From positions 1 to 64,000 of the forward strand of contig JBCAMK010000009.1 of the NCBI GenBank assembly GCA_038503065.1: 64,000 nucleotides of DNA. The letters are read 5' to 3'. This document shows positions 9,897-21,846 of this stretch, in pieces. This DNA is from Paragyromitra xinjiangensis. Its lineage: Eukaryota > Ascomycota > Pezizomycetes > Pezizales > Discinaceae. Position 1 is the first letter of the stretch. Every line of letters begins with the position of its first letter. A model generated the notes under the pieces. It had not been told where the DNA came from. It was given only the letters and a program-made list of their open reading frames with translations, and searched no databases. The translations under genes were made by a program, and so were the position numbers.

Positions 9897-12199
9897 TTTC
9901 GCAAGCTGTCAGATTGGCATAAACTGATGGATAGAACGGCCTCACCCCCACAAGGTATACAGTATCTAGACTTCAGGTCACTGGTAATTGTTGATCAGTG
10001 ACATAATTTCGGGGTGCTATGAGTAAACCAGATTCTTACCCTCGCCATAGCGGTGGCAGACCAAGGCCGAGGTTGAAACTCATCAAAGAGCTTGGATCAC
10101 TAAAGAAGCAGTCACAACAAACGGACGGACTTTCAGAGCATTCAGAGGAGATCTTGTGGTCGCAGTTAAGCGCATTAGGATTCTGGGTCGGGGAGATATG
10201 TATTCCTGACATTGGTAACGAGATGGTTGAGAAATTTTGGAGACCTGCCAAACAGCGGATACATAAATCAAAGATAGCGTGGGTTGCCTAATATTTAATA
10301 AGTCTCGTGTAACAGTCAAAAACAGCCAACTGGTGTAGTAAATGCTGAGGGCAATACCATATTTCAATAACGAATTGCGTTGTGCCACTTTGCTATGTGG
10401 CGGAGTCATTGTACCTGTATAGTGCCACAGTCCCTTAGCCTCGTTCGTTATTCACGAGTTTACGGTAATAATGTGCTGGTTAACGTACGGCATACTTGTA
10501 AATCAGAAATGTGATTAAAGAAGACTGTTACGGTAAAGAAAAATACTCATTATCGGTGCGCAAATATTAGCCTATTGTTATAATGAGGTGGGGAGGTTCG
10601 GAGGGTATGCTCATCTGCGCGTACAGACCTGAAGATCAAACACCTCTTGGAAACCCTAAGTTTAATGTCCAGCACCTACCAAAAAAACTTGATAAGATAC
10701 TGCTATCTTTCATAGCCCCAACTACGAGTATCGATGGCTCGAGATACATTGTGCAGTAGATCTCACGCATGTGGGGTGGGGACTTGACATTTAGATCACT
10801 GCTTATCACTCGGCATGACACGTTGGAGATGTTGGATATTCGCCCTATTCCTATAATTTAGCGCGATTCTTTCCTCCACCTACGTAGGCTTTCTACCTCT
10901 GCTTCGTTTCTTTCTTCTGTATTGTTTCTACCAATAAAGAGATGGAAGTGCCATGAAGCGCGTATGGGGCGCGTTAGCGTTTCCGGGATTTGTTAGTTTT
11001 TAGCCGCCATAACCCAAAGGGCCAGATGCGTGTATGAATTACCAATCAATTAATCAATCAGTCGTTTCTGCCAAGCCTTTTATACTCGTGAATTTAGGAA
11101 GTATCGAGCGAGCCGGAACCCTAACCCACGCTGGGTGCGTATCCCATTCGCGCCCAAAAAAGATTGTGGTTTATTTTAAGACAGCTAAGTGTTTATTCAA
11201 CCTTTTATCTTCCATTTGCACACACCTCCAAGTTGTTTGGACCACAATTGCTGAACTTAGATGCATCAGTTCATTTTCATCGCTGTGGGTTAGGGTTTCG
11301 GCTCGCTTGATACTAAATAAATTCGCGAGTAGCAGCAACCCGCATAGCCCGATACCCGCCAGATAAACAAGAGCATATGAAACAGTTAGAATAGTGGAAG
11401 CACGCAGGGAAGCCTGTATTAGGAAGCCGACTATTACTAGTATTTCGAACAGAGATTGTTGAAATCGTAGGCTGCTCTTAGATAAACTGAAGTTATTTCT
11501 AGTGGTTTAGAAAGTGCAAGCTGGGCATAACCCTCCTTGAACCCACTGTGGGAAGAGGATATTTAGGTTCCATAGAGCAGAAAACAAGAAAGATAAGAAG
11601 GGGAAACTCAAGCCCCCTCTATACATGATGCTAACAGCCGTACTACAAATATCACAAACTTACCAGTACCTGAGTACTATCTTGAACCAAACCTGGATAA
11701 TAGCCCTCAATCAACGAGTCAATCCAAAGGAGAATTTCTCAAAGAAAAACAAATGACATAGCGAAAAATAGGATATAACAAAGGGAAACATGCGAATATG
11801 AAGCAATATATCAAATATTCGCTATCCAAAAGTGCAGTGATTATTTTCTCGACACCTCGCGTGCTAGAGACTGAAAACCTAGAGACAGGCAAGAAACTTT
11901 ACTATACGAATCACAAGATACCCGATAGTCTCCTAGGACTCTTCACAGAGCAATTAATAACAAGAACGGGCCCGTCAGGACACAACCCATTTGTCTAACA
12001 TTTAACATTTCAGGTGTTACGAGTGACCATCGTGATTAATCTATATCAAAACTAATCATCGAAGTAGATGGGTATGCGACTCTGATATATTTGGCATTAA
12101 TGTACTATAGATACTTCCTCTATACAAATATCCTCGAGCCCACAAATCCAGTTCTGTGCTCTCCCGCCCTCTAATCTAGTATCCAGTTTACAGATGAAA
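9897..12199. other. Intergenic, contains the 11083-11331 foldback
   Basis: No gene is supported apart from the foldback listed separately. An ATG-started 90-codon frame at 10019-10291 (+) has no recognisable domain and overlaps other frames, so it is not called. 10400-12199 is AT-leaning and shows no coding signal. Confidence 0.5.
11083..11331. repeat. Foldback / MITE-like element with telomere-like arms
   Basis: Two 47-nt arms, 11083-11129 and 11285-11331, are inverted copies of each other with about six mismatches. They share the blocks tactcg(t/c)gaattta, gtatc(g/a)agcgagccg and aaccctaacccac. A weaker symmetric block (attgtggt at about 11163; its complement at about 11241-11248) suggests the pairing continues inward with small indels. 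The interior has no transposase. The arms each hold an interstitial CCCTAACCC motif. A non-autonomous DNA transposon is the simplest reading, but no target-site duplication is obvious, so a palindromic repair scar is also possible. Confidence 0.65.
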
Positions 12200-13099
12200 C
12201 TAGCACCCCTGGGGGGAAGCTGTGCCCGCAGGCTTGAGGGCATTATAAGCCAGACACCAGCGAGCCGTGCGATCATCGGTCATAGTGGTTCCAACGCAAC
12301 TAGTCACGTAGTTCGAGAAAGATTGAAGTGTCCCACTAGAAAGATCGGTCGCTACACTAGGAGGACACTCGTTGTTGAGAAACCATGATGCGGATCCAAA
12401 AGTGTATCTACAACCCTAATGTCAGCGTAGATTTTTAGAGAAATCATCAGATGTTTTACTTACTTATCTGGTAGAACTAGTGCCCGGATAGAATTTTTCG
12501 TGGCATCTGGAATGGAATTGGGGTCGGTAGATCCACCACTAAGCTGGAGGACTTGACTTTTGAGTTCCGGCTGCGCCAATGCATAGGGCAAGATAAAGTT
12601 AAACAGCATCATGCTTTTAGCTATATGGTTGTTGGTATATTAGCAAGTAGTGCTACAGGGTAAGGGCTTGGAATAACGTACTCCCTTGACCTGGCCGACC
12701 AGGGTTCATGTTCACATTAAACTGAAAGTCAACAGACTCGAGAGCCATGAGCCCCACCAAGGCAGCCTGTTGTCCCAAAGATTTGTGACCATACTGCTCA
12801 AACGCCGCACTCAGGGCAGCAGCAGCAGCATCTGGAGTAGAGCACCCATTATTTCCATTGGTAGCGCACGATGCAGATGATGGAGCAGCAGCAAGAACCT
12901 GTTTTGCCGCGATAGACACTTTAGTAAGTGTCGCGTGGGATGTGGTGGTACCTGCACAATGTGCGGAGGTTGTGTGGGTAGGAGGTACCTGTTGGGCCGA
13001 GATGGTGGTAACAGCCGCAGCACCATTGGAGCCCGTTTGCGGGGTTGGAACAGCGCTGCTGACCGCAGCCAACACGGCAAGAATAAAAGAGTAATTCAT
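12200..13099 (-). CDS. Secreted protein of a fungal-conserved family
   Basis: Three exons (12682-13099, 12464-12620, 12200-12407) join in phase through introns of 61 and 56 bp with good GTACGT and GTAAGT donors, giving about 260 residues. Residues 1-17 form a signal peptide (MNYSFILAVLAAVSSAV), followed by a Thr/Ala-rich linker. A globular domain follows, beginning FEQYGHKSLGQQAALVGLMA and containing MNPGRPGQGT, IRALVLPDKYTFGSASWFL and a pair of Cys near the C-terminus (NNECPP, TSCVGTT). I recall similar fungal extracellular proteins of unknown activity; a lysozyme-like fold is possible but not shown. It sits alone between long intergenic stretches, consistent with a secreted accessory protein. 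Confidence 0.8.
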
Positions 13100-15393
13100 G
13101 ATATCTGATTTGGAGTTTTTAAGTCGAAAGGCGGGTGAGGCGTATGATTAAATATGAAAGTTTGGATGGTGGCAAAACGTCAACGTTTTTTATAGTCGGT
13201 TTTTGAAACTGTAAAGAATGGAATGAGTGCTGTCAAAGCGTCTCAAGTTGAAAGAATGTGCTTTTGCAAAAGAAAGTAGTGGTGGTATGGTATGCAGGAA
13301 GACTTGGAGGGGGATGTGGCTGCACTATATAGGCCACTCACTGAGACTCCGGGTTGAAGTCGAAAAGTACATATGCGATGGGGGCATACCTGAAAGTAGC
13401 TGAAACACCAGTGGCCAAAAAGCTCCTTGTCGCATTCAACTAACTTAGGAAGTCTGCGATTCGCTGTAAGTTCTTATAGGGAGAGTGGCAATGTAGATCA
13501 CCAATAATATGCGCAGACGATTCTTACCGAAACCGGTCTAGACTTAGTAACCACCGATTTTGTATGCAAGGGTTCAGGGGAATTCTCCACCGGCTTGAAG
13601 AAAGACCCATAATTAGGGAGTATACTGCGGTTGGACTAGGATGGATTCAGGAAGCGCACTGCCGCACTGCCGCACATCGTTTGGAACTTTTCGGGAAAGC
13701 GACTTGAGCGTACTATGACGTACTCATAAGCAGGTCGCATCTCGGAGGAGGATGTTACCTGCCGAGTCAGGATAAGCCATCCTTGAATCCCAGTTTTGGG
13801 GTTTGACATTCCAACTCAGAGCCGCCTGCACCGTTTAAGAAGGCCTAGGTGCTCGTTCGTGGAAGCCAACTTAAGAGAAAACGTTCAGGATACTATGTTT
13901 CTAATGGGTTTGTAACAATACCACTATCTCCCACTGCTATAAGCTCCATGCCGGAGAGTAGTTGAAGTATAGAGAAAATTCTAAATACTCCCTATGTTTT
14001 TGGTGGGCATGGTCAGAGTGCAGTTGGTTGTGGTATCCCGAACGTTTTCCCCCCTAAATCATCGAGCTTCAAAGCCTTAAACCAGACTTAACAGTCTCGG
14101 CAGAAAAGGGCAGGCAGAAAAGGCCGTATGTAGATGTCTCTGTAGTACCCAATTGCTCAAACAGAACAGAACAGCACAGCACAGCACGGACTTGACGATT
14201 GAAGTTGATATTAATTCTGGTGTGACCCGGATCGAGTATGTACCAATGGCACTGCACTATCAACCCAACCCACGGCGACCGGCACACTATCGCTCGGGAA
14301 ATATCGCGATCGTATTAGGTATATTACTTTACCCTCACGAGATCACATCTCACGATGCCAACACAGGTCGTTTGTTGTCCAAACAAATTGCAAAGTCTCC
14401 ACATTCTGTAACAGCTGCAAGGGGCACCTACCCGATGAGTTGGGCCGCGTTAGAACCACCTGCTTTTCCACGTCGCCCTCCACGCGCTAAGCGTGCGACG
14501 TCAAATTGGGGAGGGCTGGAGGAGATTTAGGTAATCAAATTGTTTCGGGCGGACTGAGAGTATTTCCCGAAACAGCCTTTCTTTTGTAGTGAAGGGTGGT
14601 TTATTGCTCGGAAACTGGTATTCCAACCCTAACCCACACCTAGCAGGTTCCGCTTCAAGATGGTAAAACACATTCAGCATGGCACATCACTCGAACTCAG
14701 ACAGATGACGGTCCTTTCACTGTAATGCGTCATTGCCACGCGAGATTAATAGGAGGTGATTGGCTATGGATAAATGCGATTTAATACCACGTTTCGTAAG
14801 ATGCGTTCCTGATGCAGCTTGCCCAGCTTGGCCTCCATCAAAAAGACAAAGGGCTTCCGATTGGCAGAGGGGTCAGTCCATACATTAGAACACATGCTCT
14901 CAACTGTAGCAAAGGACTCTAGGCTTCTCAAAGTAGATTTTGGAGACAAATATTGGTTTCACTTTACCAACACGTATTACTGAGTCTGAACTGACTGTAA
15001 TGAAGTTACTCAGCCATATCCATTACCAAATACTTGAAATTAGGCTAGTGGAATCAGATTTTTCTCTGGAATATGCAGGTAGGGCAATTGCCCGAGAATA
15101 ATTCTGGACCACTCGACCAATAGTGAGAATAATGGGACCATCATAATACTCCAATTCGAAGATTGATGATTTACATCCCTGTAGCGAGTGATCAAGACTG
15201 AACCAACATACTAACGAGCGCGGTTACGAATATCGATAGAGGGTATGTAATAAACATCCAGGAATCAGGAAATCACACCTATTCACCAAAGGATGTCCTA
15301 TAAAATCGCTTAATACACGATCCCTCCATAAAACCACCCACGCCAAAAACCCCAATACCATCCCAAACTCCATAACCGCCCAGCCCCATCTAA
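13100..15393. other. Intergenic, with a GC-rich hairpin near 14473-14517
   Basis: No gene is supported. At about 14475-14516 the outer arms gccctcc and ggagggc enclose a second perfect stem (cacgc-gctaa-gcgtg). A 13-nt motif aaccctaacccac at about 14624-14636 matches the arms of the foldback at 11083. Single long frames in this stretch lack ATG starts. Confidence 0.5.
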
Positions 15394-16616
15394 CTATCTC
15401 CGCCTTGTTTGTCCAAACCCAGTACTTGAATGTCTCTCATCAGAAGCACTACTCTCACCAGAACTCGGCCTAGACGGCCTCGACGGTCCCGCATATGTTG
15501 GCGCGGAATAACCGTACCCAGCCGCGGCTCTTTCTCGTTCATTGGTCCTATTACCCATCAGATACGATCCGGCCGCGCCGGCCGCAGCTCCAGCAGCAGC
15601 TCCAGTCCAAAAACCCGGCCCCTGTGGCTGGCTACTGGTAGAGTACCTTGGTTTTGGCGGTTGCGGGGAAGGTTCGTACGGTGGAGGGGGGTCACTCCCG
15701 CCGCCTCCACCTCCACCACCCCCGCCCCAGAATCCGGGACGTCCGGTATTAGGTGGGGTTCTAGGAGCTCGCGCGCCTTGGGAATTGCTGTTTGAGAACG
15801 CGGAGTAGATGATCCAGCCCAAGACACCGAAGAAGAGTATCCAGAAGCCGGCAGCACTCCAGTTCACTGGGAAAAATCAGTATTAGATCTAGGTGGAGCT
15901 CGTGGGGACGAACCGTCGTTATCACCGGTTAATCTGTTGAAGGTTGAGTAGCCGAATTTCTCGTAGCCGTAGTCGGTAAGGGCTAGCCTGTATTCAACCC
16001 CGCAAGAACCTGCACCATATAGGAGTTAGATATATTCCCATGATCAGGTTGAGCCATAATTCGACAAAGCACCTTTCAGTATGTAGTTATCATCAGGACC
16101 ATCATAGCTAGATCCCGGTTAGTGAATATTCCCGAAGCCGTCGGAGGCGGTTTGGATATACCCTTCGCAAATGACATCGGTTGCGCCCAGCTTGAACTCC
16201 TTCGGAAGACTTGCAGTACAGGCCCAATTGACATCTTCATCGCCATAATCGCTGGAGTTTCCAGTATCAGCTAGACGATCCAAAGGAGACATTCGGAAAC
16301 CTTTCTGCTAACCTTCCCTGGTTCTTGCACCTCATAACATCTATGTCATATCGTCCTTTCCCATCGCCACCTACACAGGTCAACTATCGCGATAACCCAT
16401 CAGCCATCTTCCAAGGACCTCAAGATCCAGTGAGCATTTCACACACACCTGTGGGATTGGCTCCACTCGTCGACCCTTTGTCATTTGATCATTTCGTAAA
16501 GTCAGGGTCTCGATTTTAGAGAGAAGTATTTTCTGGCCAGGCTTTAATTTCGCAGCGACCGCATCTGGGCCCAGACAAAGCAGGATAGCTACAAGAGCAG
16601 GAGATGAGAGTTTCAT
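15394..16616 (-). CDS. SARAF-like regulator of store-operated Ca2+ entry
   Basis: Six exons (16445-16616, 16313-16370, 16162-16251, 16073-16107, 15914-16009, 15394-15866) join in matching phase to give about 307 residues. There is an N-terminal signal peptide, then the luminal domain with ILLSKIETLTLR, DVMRCKNQGSDYGDED, VNWACTASLPKEFKLG, ATDVICEGY and SCGVEYRLALTDYGYEKFGY. A single membrane helix (GFWILFFGVLGWIIYSAF, about 155-172) follows. The cytoplasmic tail is Gly/Pro-rich with a ten-Gly run and ends GFGQTRRR. This order matches the SARAF family of ER membrane proteins, which in animals slow store-operated calcium entry. Fungi lack the animal STIM/Orai system, so the fungal role is uncertain. 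The first donor site sits in a GTGTGTGTG run, where several donors are possible; the one chosen preserves phase. Confidence 0.9.
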
Positions 16617-17316
16617 GGTGATATTCGATGGATGTTTCTTACTCCGGCCGGAAACAAAGAGCTGTAGAGCTGGCTTTAAGGTATGAGCATGTCCAAGCTT
16701 TGCGGCTCAAAGCCATACTAAAGGACACCGTGGCGCAATCGGTAATTCAACACAGCCACACTTCCTTACGCGTAACCCTGGCTTGGATATGTATGGATGG
16801 CCAACATCTCCGGGGAATAAATTAGAAATCGTGTTCAGGATTTATGTGTCTATCGAAATCAGAAGATTTAGTATGTTATCTCTTGGCCGGTATGGGTGTT
16901 GATGATGAAAAGTCTAGGAACATCGTGACCCCGCACTATCGATTCGTATTTCTTCACAGCCACTTGCCCTTGGCTTGGGCAACGTACGAACAAGACATCC
17001 CATTTTTTGATTCGCAATGGAGCCTAGATGGCAAGTGGGATATGTTAGAGTGGACTATTACTCAGAAGAAGCCCACCCGCGGTATTTGAGGATAGATGCG
17101 ATTGTAACTGATTATAGATGGCCACTCGAATCGTCGAACAGGAACGTCTACACATATTTTCATCCTATTAACCCATACGTGGACTTGTACAAATCTCCAT
17201 CTCCTGCGTATATGTACCCGCATACAACACATCGCTCATAATTACAGCTATACTCATTGATATCATATGTCCCGTTATTTGCCACTCAGTATGTCACTTA
17301 ATCGTCCCGCGAGTAA
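16617..17316. other. Intergenic between SARAF-like and CREG-like genes
   Basis: Short frames only. A tRNA A-box-like string (gtggcgcaatcggta at about 16730) has no B box after it and is not a tRNA. Nothing else is seen. Confidence 0.5.
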
Positions 17317-18192
17317 TCACAACTCGGCCCCGACAAACCAATTCCTGAAGCTTCTCCATCCTCTTTGCAGACTCATCCCCAGGCCACCTACCATTTCATT
17401 CATTTCCTCCAGAGTAACCTTGCTGTACAGATCTGACGGGATGTATCCAATATACGCCACATTCCTGCAGTTCACACGTCACTCAGATCAGAATCTAGAA
17501 GTAAAAGGTTAGGATGGGAGGAAGGCATACCCAAAGCCGCCAATCCAGTAGATAGTCTCCACCTCGAACGTAACCCAGTCGCTTTCGTGAATGTGGTTTC
17601 CCGGAGACCACAAACGCGCATCTGGGTGACGAGCGGTAAAACACTTTTTCAACCTCTCAGCTTCAGTGGAATTGCGTGGAACAGGAGAACTCAGATGGCC
17701 AATGAGCGACAACCTGCATGTCTCGTTAGTCTTATGAGGAGATGATAGGCAAGTAGGGATTGCAAGTACCGTGGTTGCGACGCGGTAGACCATGATTTCG
17801 CGTGTTCGCGTATCGACAACGATATCGGAGCACCTTCTTTCGCATTTTTGAACCTGGATAAGTGAGAACCCCAACCAGTGCAGCAGACATATTCAGGGAC
17901 TATACGATGTGGCGATTCCGATAGCGAGGAGCGTAGGATTTCCGTCCTCTGAACAATCTGCATAGTAGTCCATCAAGCCAATTGGCAGTCCATCCAGCCC
18001 ATGAGGTTCACCCTTCGGGAAAACGGTAGACAGAGTTGCGATGCTCTCAGACCGGAGAAGCTGGCGTGCCTGGACGGCGGCTTCTTTGACGGTTGGGATG
18101 GTGTCAGAGGCCACATCGTCTAGAGTGATCTCCAAAGGAGCAGCGAGAACAGCGAGAGGAGCAAGAAAGAGGGCACCGAGTTCGAAACGCAT
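17317..18192 (-). CDS. CREG-like secreted FMN-binding split-barrel protein
   Basis: Four exons (17906-18192, 17770-17853, 17531-17713, 17317-17464) splice in phase into about 233 residues. Residues 1-17 are a signal peptide (MRFELGALFLAPLAVLA). The mature part follows the CREG/pyridoxamine-phosphate-oxidase-like pattern: AAVQARQLLRSESIATLST, GLPIGLMDYYADC, a segment APISLSIREHAKSW, LSLIGHLSSPVP, a HPDARLW stretch, FEVETIYWIGGFGNVAYIGY and IPSDLYSKVTLEEMNEM. CREG proteins are glycoproteins of the secretory or vacuolar route that keep the split-barrel fold but usually lack oxidase activity. The gene is divergent from the PPR gene, with only 265 bp between the two start codons. Confidence 0.9.
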
Positions 18193-18457
18193 TTCGAGTA
18201 TTGGTGGAGAAGCTGTTTGTTTCTGAGGGCTCTGTAGAGTAGAGAAGAGCTCGGGATATCAGGATATCTCGAGATCCGATGATGGATGATAAGATTAGAC
18301 AAGACCATCAGATTAGATAATCTCCGATCTTATCGATACCGGGGCTAGGGTTCCACCATCTGGATTTTCTTCTAAACTTCTGCAAAATCATCACGAACCA
18401 ATTCCTGCAGCTCAACCTCTCCTTCTCCTCCGCTTCAATTCTCGAATTATTCCCCCA

Positions 18458-20316
18458 ATGCTGACCTGTCATCTATGCTGGCGTCGCTACATCAGCTCTC
18501 TTGCCTCCATTCATCTGCCTCCTACCGCTCCCGCATTACGCCGCTTCTACGCTGCCACCGCCGTCTCAACCTCCACCCCTAGGGTCCCCGCTCCGTCGAA
18601 ATATCCCCCACGGCCATACAAGCCAAAACAGCAGCTCCCCCTGCTAGAGAAACTTGCTCTCTCAGATCCTGCAAAGCTCGCCGATACCGTACAGCGGCGT
18701 CTAGCACGCGGCGATCACAATGCTGCCTTGGATCTAACTCGAACTGGCAGTCGGATCATGAACTCTGTCGTGAGCTGGAATCATGTCATTAAGCACCGGA
18801 TGGACCGCGGAGATATCAAGCAAGCCTTTAGTTCGTATAATGAAGTGAGTGATAATCCCTTTCACTGCGAAGATACTGAAAGTCGACAACCACTGACCAA
18901 GAGTAGATGAAAAAACGAGCCATCAAGCCAGACTCCCACACCTTCACTTTGATCCTGAATGGCCTAGCCAACTACAGCCACTTTAGCCAATCCCTCCTCC
19001 GCGCACTTCAGATATACAACTCTCTCTCGTCGCCCAAATCACCAGTCCCCCCGAATGTGGTCCACACGAACGCCGTCATGAAAGTGTGCGCGCGGGCCGG
19101 CGACCTCGACTCGATGTGGAGCATTGTCGGCAAACTACCTATGACTGGACTGAACGCTCCAAACACACTCACGTATACGACACTGCTTAATGGCATCTAC
19201 TACGACCGTTCAAAAGGCGATAAATCTCACGATGTGGAAAACGGACGTCGAGTGTGGGCTGGTGTACTATCGCGATGGGAGAAGGGACAACTTTCGATCG
19301 ATGAGGGACTCACATGTGCGATGGGCAGGGTTCTCTTAAGGGGAGAGTTGGAAGAGGACTGGAAGGAAGTATTCACGCTGGTGGAGCAAGTCTTCGGCAT
19401 CACGTCTCTCGTTTCCAAACAACAGCCAAAGCCCGTTACGAAAGACTCTATTTTCGTGGAAGGCACCAGCAAACCCATTAATACACACTCAGCCGGGGCT
19501 GCTGCAATCGAAGACCCCGAACCTATCCTTAGCGACGTCGAGAAACTCTTCACTCCCCTCGTTATCTCCCGCGCACTCCCCCGCCCAATCCCCCGCGCGC
19601 CCACAAACTCCACCCGCCCCAGCCCAGGCAACTTTACTCTATCTCTCCTCTTACAAGCCTGCACCAAACTCAAAGACCACGTGGTAGCCTTCAAATATTG
19701 GACCACTCTCACGAGCCCCCCGTTCTACGTCGTCCCCGATCTCGAAAACTACCACGACCTCCTCCGCATCTTTCGACGGTTCCGGTCAGGCCCAGATGTT
19801 GTCAGTGTCATGGAATCAATTCGTGTTAGGCCCACCTGGAAAACCTTCTACATCGCACTATCAGCCTGTAAACGTAGTGGCCGCAGCAAGAACTTCCACT
19901 CCGCAGAGCAACTACTATCGCTTATGACCTCAAAACATGGAATCACCCCCGACGTGAAAATATGGAACATGTTTCTTCAATGCGCCCTCAAATCGGAGGA
20001 TCCAGGGCACATCAAGCAGGTGCTACGACAAATCGACGAAGAGATCAAGATGGAAGACGAGCTCGCGGTAAGACGGAGGAGCAAGCCAATTTACTTGGAG
20101 AGAGCGTTGGAGCTACTGAGGGCTATGATTGGTGCTGTTGATGTGTTGTTGGATGATGGGCAGCGGATTGGGGCAGGGTGGGGACATGGTGAGAGGGCAA
20201 TTTTCGAGAATAGGAGGAAAGAGTTGCAGGCGCTGTTGACGAGACATGGAGGGGGAAAGGTAGCGTCGAGGAGTTACAGAAATGATGTGGAGGTAGATGA
20301 GGATGATGACTTCTGA
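18458..20316 (+). CDS. Mitochondrial pentatricopeptide-repeat (PPR) protein
   Basis: Two exons (18458-18844, 18907-20316) join through a 62-bp intron (GTGAGT...GAGTAG, phase 0), giving about 598 residues. The N-terminus (MLTCHLCWRRYISSLASIH, then RRFYAA) is Arg/Ser-rich without acids, like a mitochondrial presequence. Helical PPR-like repeats follow: SWNHVIKHRMDRGDIKQAF, KPDSHTFTLILNGLANYS, NVVHTNAVMKVCARAGDLD, NTLTYTTLLNGIYYD, and later TWKTFYIALSACKRSGR and VKIWNMFLQCALKSED. The C-terminus is acidic (DVEVDEDDDF). PPR proteins bind organellar RNA or mitoribosomes; which fungal member this is (Ccm1-, Mrx1- or Dmr1-like) I cannot tell. The second exon's first ATG would give a false N-terminus. 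Confidence 0.9.
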
Positions 20317-20713
20317 TTAAATTTATGGGGCCTTGTAAGTTATTTGTAAATACTTGGGGTATAAAATGGCGTTTTATGTTTTGGGTGACATCACCAAACG
20401 CTCATAGGATCACAGCTCAGCAGGCATATACTAGTATAAACGATCGGGAGCTGGAATCATGGTGGTAAGCACGGGATTGCAGCTTTCTTGCTATGAGTCA
20501 AAGGGATGAAATCGGATCAATTGCGATTTCTCAATATTAGATATCCATTTACCAACAATAATTAGAGACCATGTAGACCGCATTACCACAAAATAAAACG
20601 AAACAGCAATCTACAAAGTAACCATAAACCAACTTCGTACACGCGCCCAGAGCCCAGTTCCGAAGCCGTTTACCACGCTGTCACAAGCCCCCCTGTTTCC
20701 GAAGTAGCGCAGC
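20317..20713. other. 3' flank of PPR gene, no gene seen
   Basis: About 400 bp between convergent genes; it probably holds the two 3' UTRs. No coding or structural signal is visible. Confidence 0.45.
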
Positions 20714-20953
20714 CTATTCCTCATCAATAACCGGAAGACTACAAGGCTTGCCACGCGCAAATCTTTTGAAAGTTCCACGGACTGGACTTCCCATATATTT
20801 TGAAATCGAACTTCTCGGTGATTTCTGCGAAGAGAGAACCTTTACCCGGCTATCGATGAAGATTTTGCCTCCACGGTTTGCGAATCGATTCTTATGGTGG
20901 TTTGGGGACGGAGGTCCACGTACTAGGCCAAATGCATCTTGAACGGGAGGCAT
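20714..20953 (-). CDS. Small basic hypothetical protein
   Basis: A single ATG-started frame of 79 codons. The product is basic in the middle (KNRFANRGGKIFIDSRVKV, GTFKRFARGK) with an acidic end (VIDEE). No domain is recognised. Support comes from the coherent composition and the gene-sized space between neighbours; there is no splice or homology evidence. It could be the last exon of a longer gene or spurious. Confidence 0.35.
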   Translation of the reverse strand: MPPVQDAFGLVRGPPSPNHHKNRFANRGGKIFIDSRVKVLSSQKSPRSSISKYMGSPVRGTFKRFARGKPCSLPVIDEE

Positions 20954-21528
20954 GATAGGATCGGAAACTGCTTGAGTGTTTGGAAATCAAGTAATAAGAA
21001 TTGTATATTGCTTAGGAGAGGGAAGTGATGTTTGACGAGGAAGAAATTTGGTGGAAACGAGGGAAGGAACTCAGGAATTCGTAATAGTAGAGGGAGGTTC
21101 CCATACTTATGAGGTTCATTGCCCCTCATGGTTTTGTTTATGGGTGGATCTCGATGTTTGAGGTTGTCATTTCTTTGTTCGACTGAATGATGCACTGGTT
21201 TCAAGACGTTGGACAACAAACAGTATGCTGTTTACCAGATGTGAATTAACGAAATATGGATTCAAGGAGTTTGAAACCTGATCTGAAAGGGAGGTTTTAT
21301 GTCCATCCCTTCTTATTCTGTTTGCGAGTGATCTATGGTGAGACGAGACAGCAGCAACAACCTCGTGATCTTCAATTCCCTCATCTGATCTTGATCTTTC
21401 TTGCTGTTAGTCTCCTGTAACAATTCCATACCACTGCCCCGTGAACTCCCCGCCTGTGTTCTCTCGACCTCATCCAACCTTCTGCAGCTGCCTTTGGTCT
21501 CCAATTTCCTGTACCGCTTATATCTACG
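20954..21528. other. Intergenic between divergent small genes
   Basis: Contains only overlapping non-ATG frames. It would hold both promoters if the two flanking small genes are real. Confidence 0.4.
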
Positions 21529-21846
21529 ATGCAGACTATACGCGGAAAGATAGCATATGCTTTCTTTGTCATAGCCGTTCTATTTCTAACCTTCGTAGTG
21601 TGTCTTTACGCGAGTAAAACGGTAGTAACCAATAAATACGCCACAGACCCACTCGGACAACGTGTGGTCGATGAGGTGGTATCAAAGAAATCCGGGGATG
21701 GGAGCGAATTGGTGATGGCAGCACTTTATCTTCTTGCCGGTGGATGTACTGGAATGACAATTCTGGTCTTCCTTCTCCCTAACAACGAGGAGCCGCCAAA
21801 CACTAAAGGTTGGATCACCGACCTTCTGAGTTTGATGGGGTTCTGA
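21529..21846 (+). CDS. Small two-helix membrane protein, unknown
   Basis: An ATG-started 105-codon frame without introns. Residues 8-28 (AYAFFVIAVLFLTFVVCLYA) and about 62-82 (LVMAALYLLAGGCTGMTILV) are two hydrophobic helices. They are separated by a polar loop (VVDEVVSKKSGDGSE) and followed by a short Pro/Asn-rich tail. The start follows a C-rich leader and is the first ATG in the frame. I do not recognise the family. The two clean helices make it a credible small membrane protein. Confidence 0.6.
   Translation: MQTIRGKIAYAFFVIAVLFLTFVVCLYASKTVVTNKYATDPLGQRVVDEVVSKKSGDGSELVMAALYLLAGGCTGMTILVFLLPNNEEPPNTKGWITDLLSLMGF

Noticed and set aside
10019..10291. 90-codon + gene
   Set aside because: ATG present but no domain and overlapping open frames on the other strand; not distinguishable from chance.
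16729..16790. tRNA suggested by gtggcgcaatcggta
   Set aside because: No B box or acceptor-stem partner within tRNA distance.
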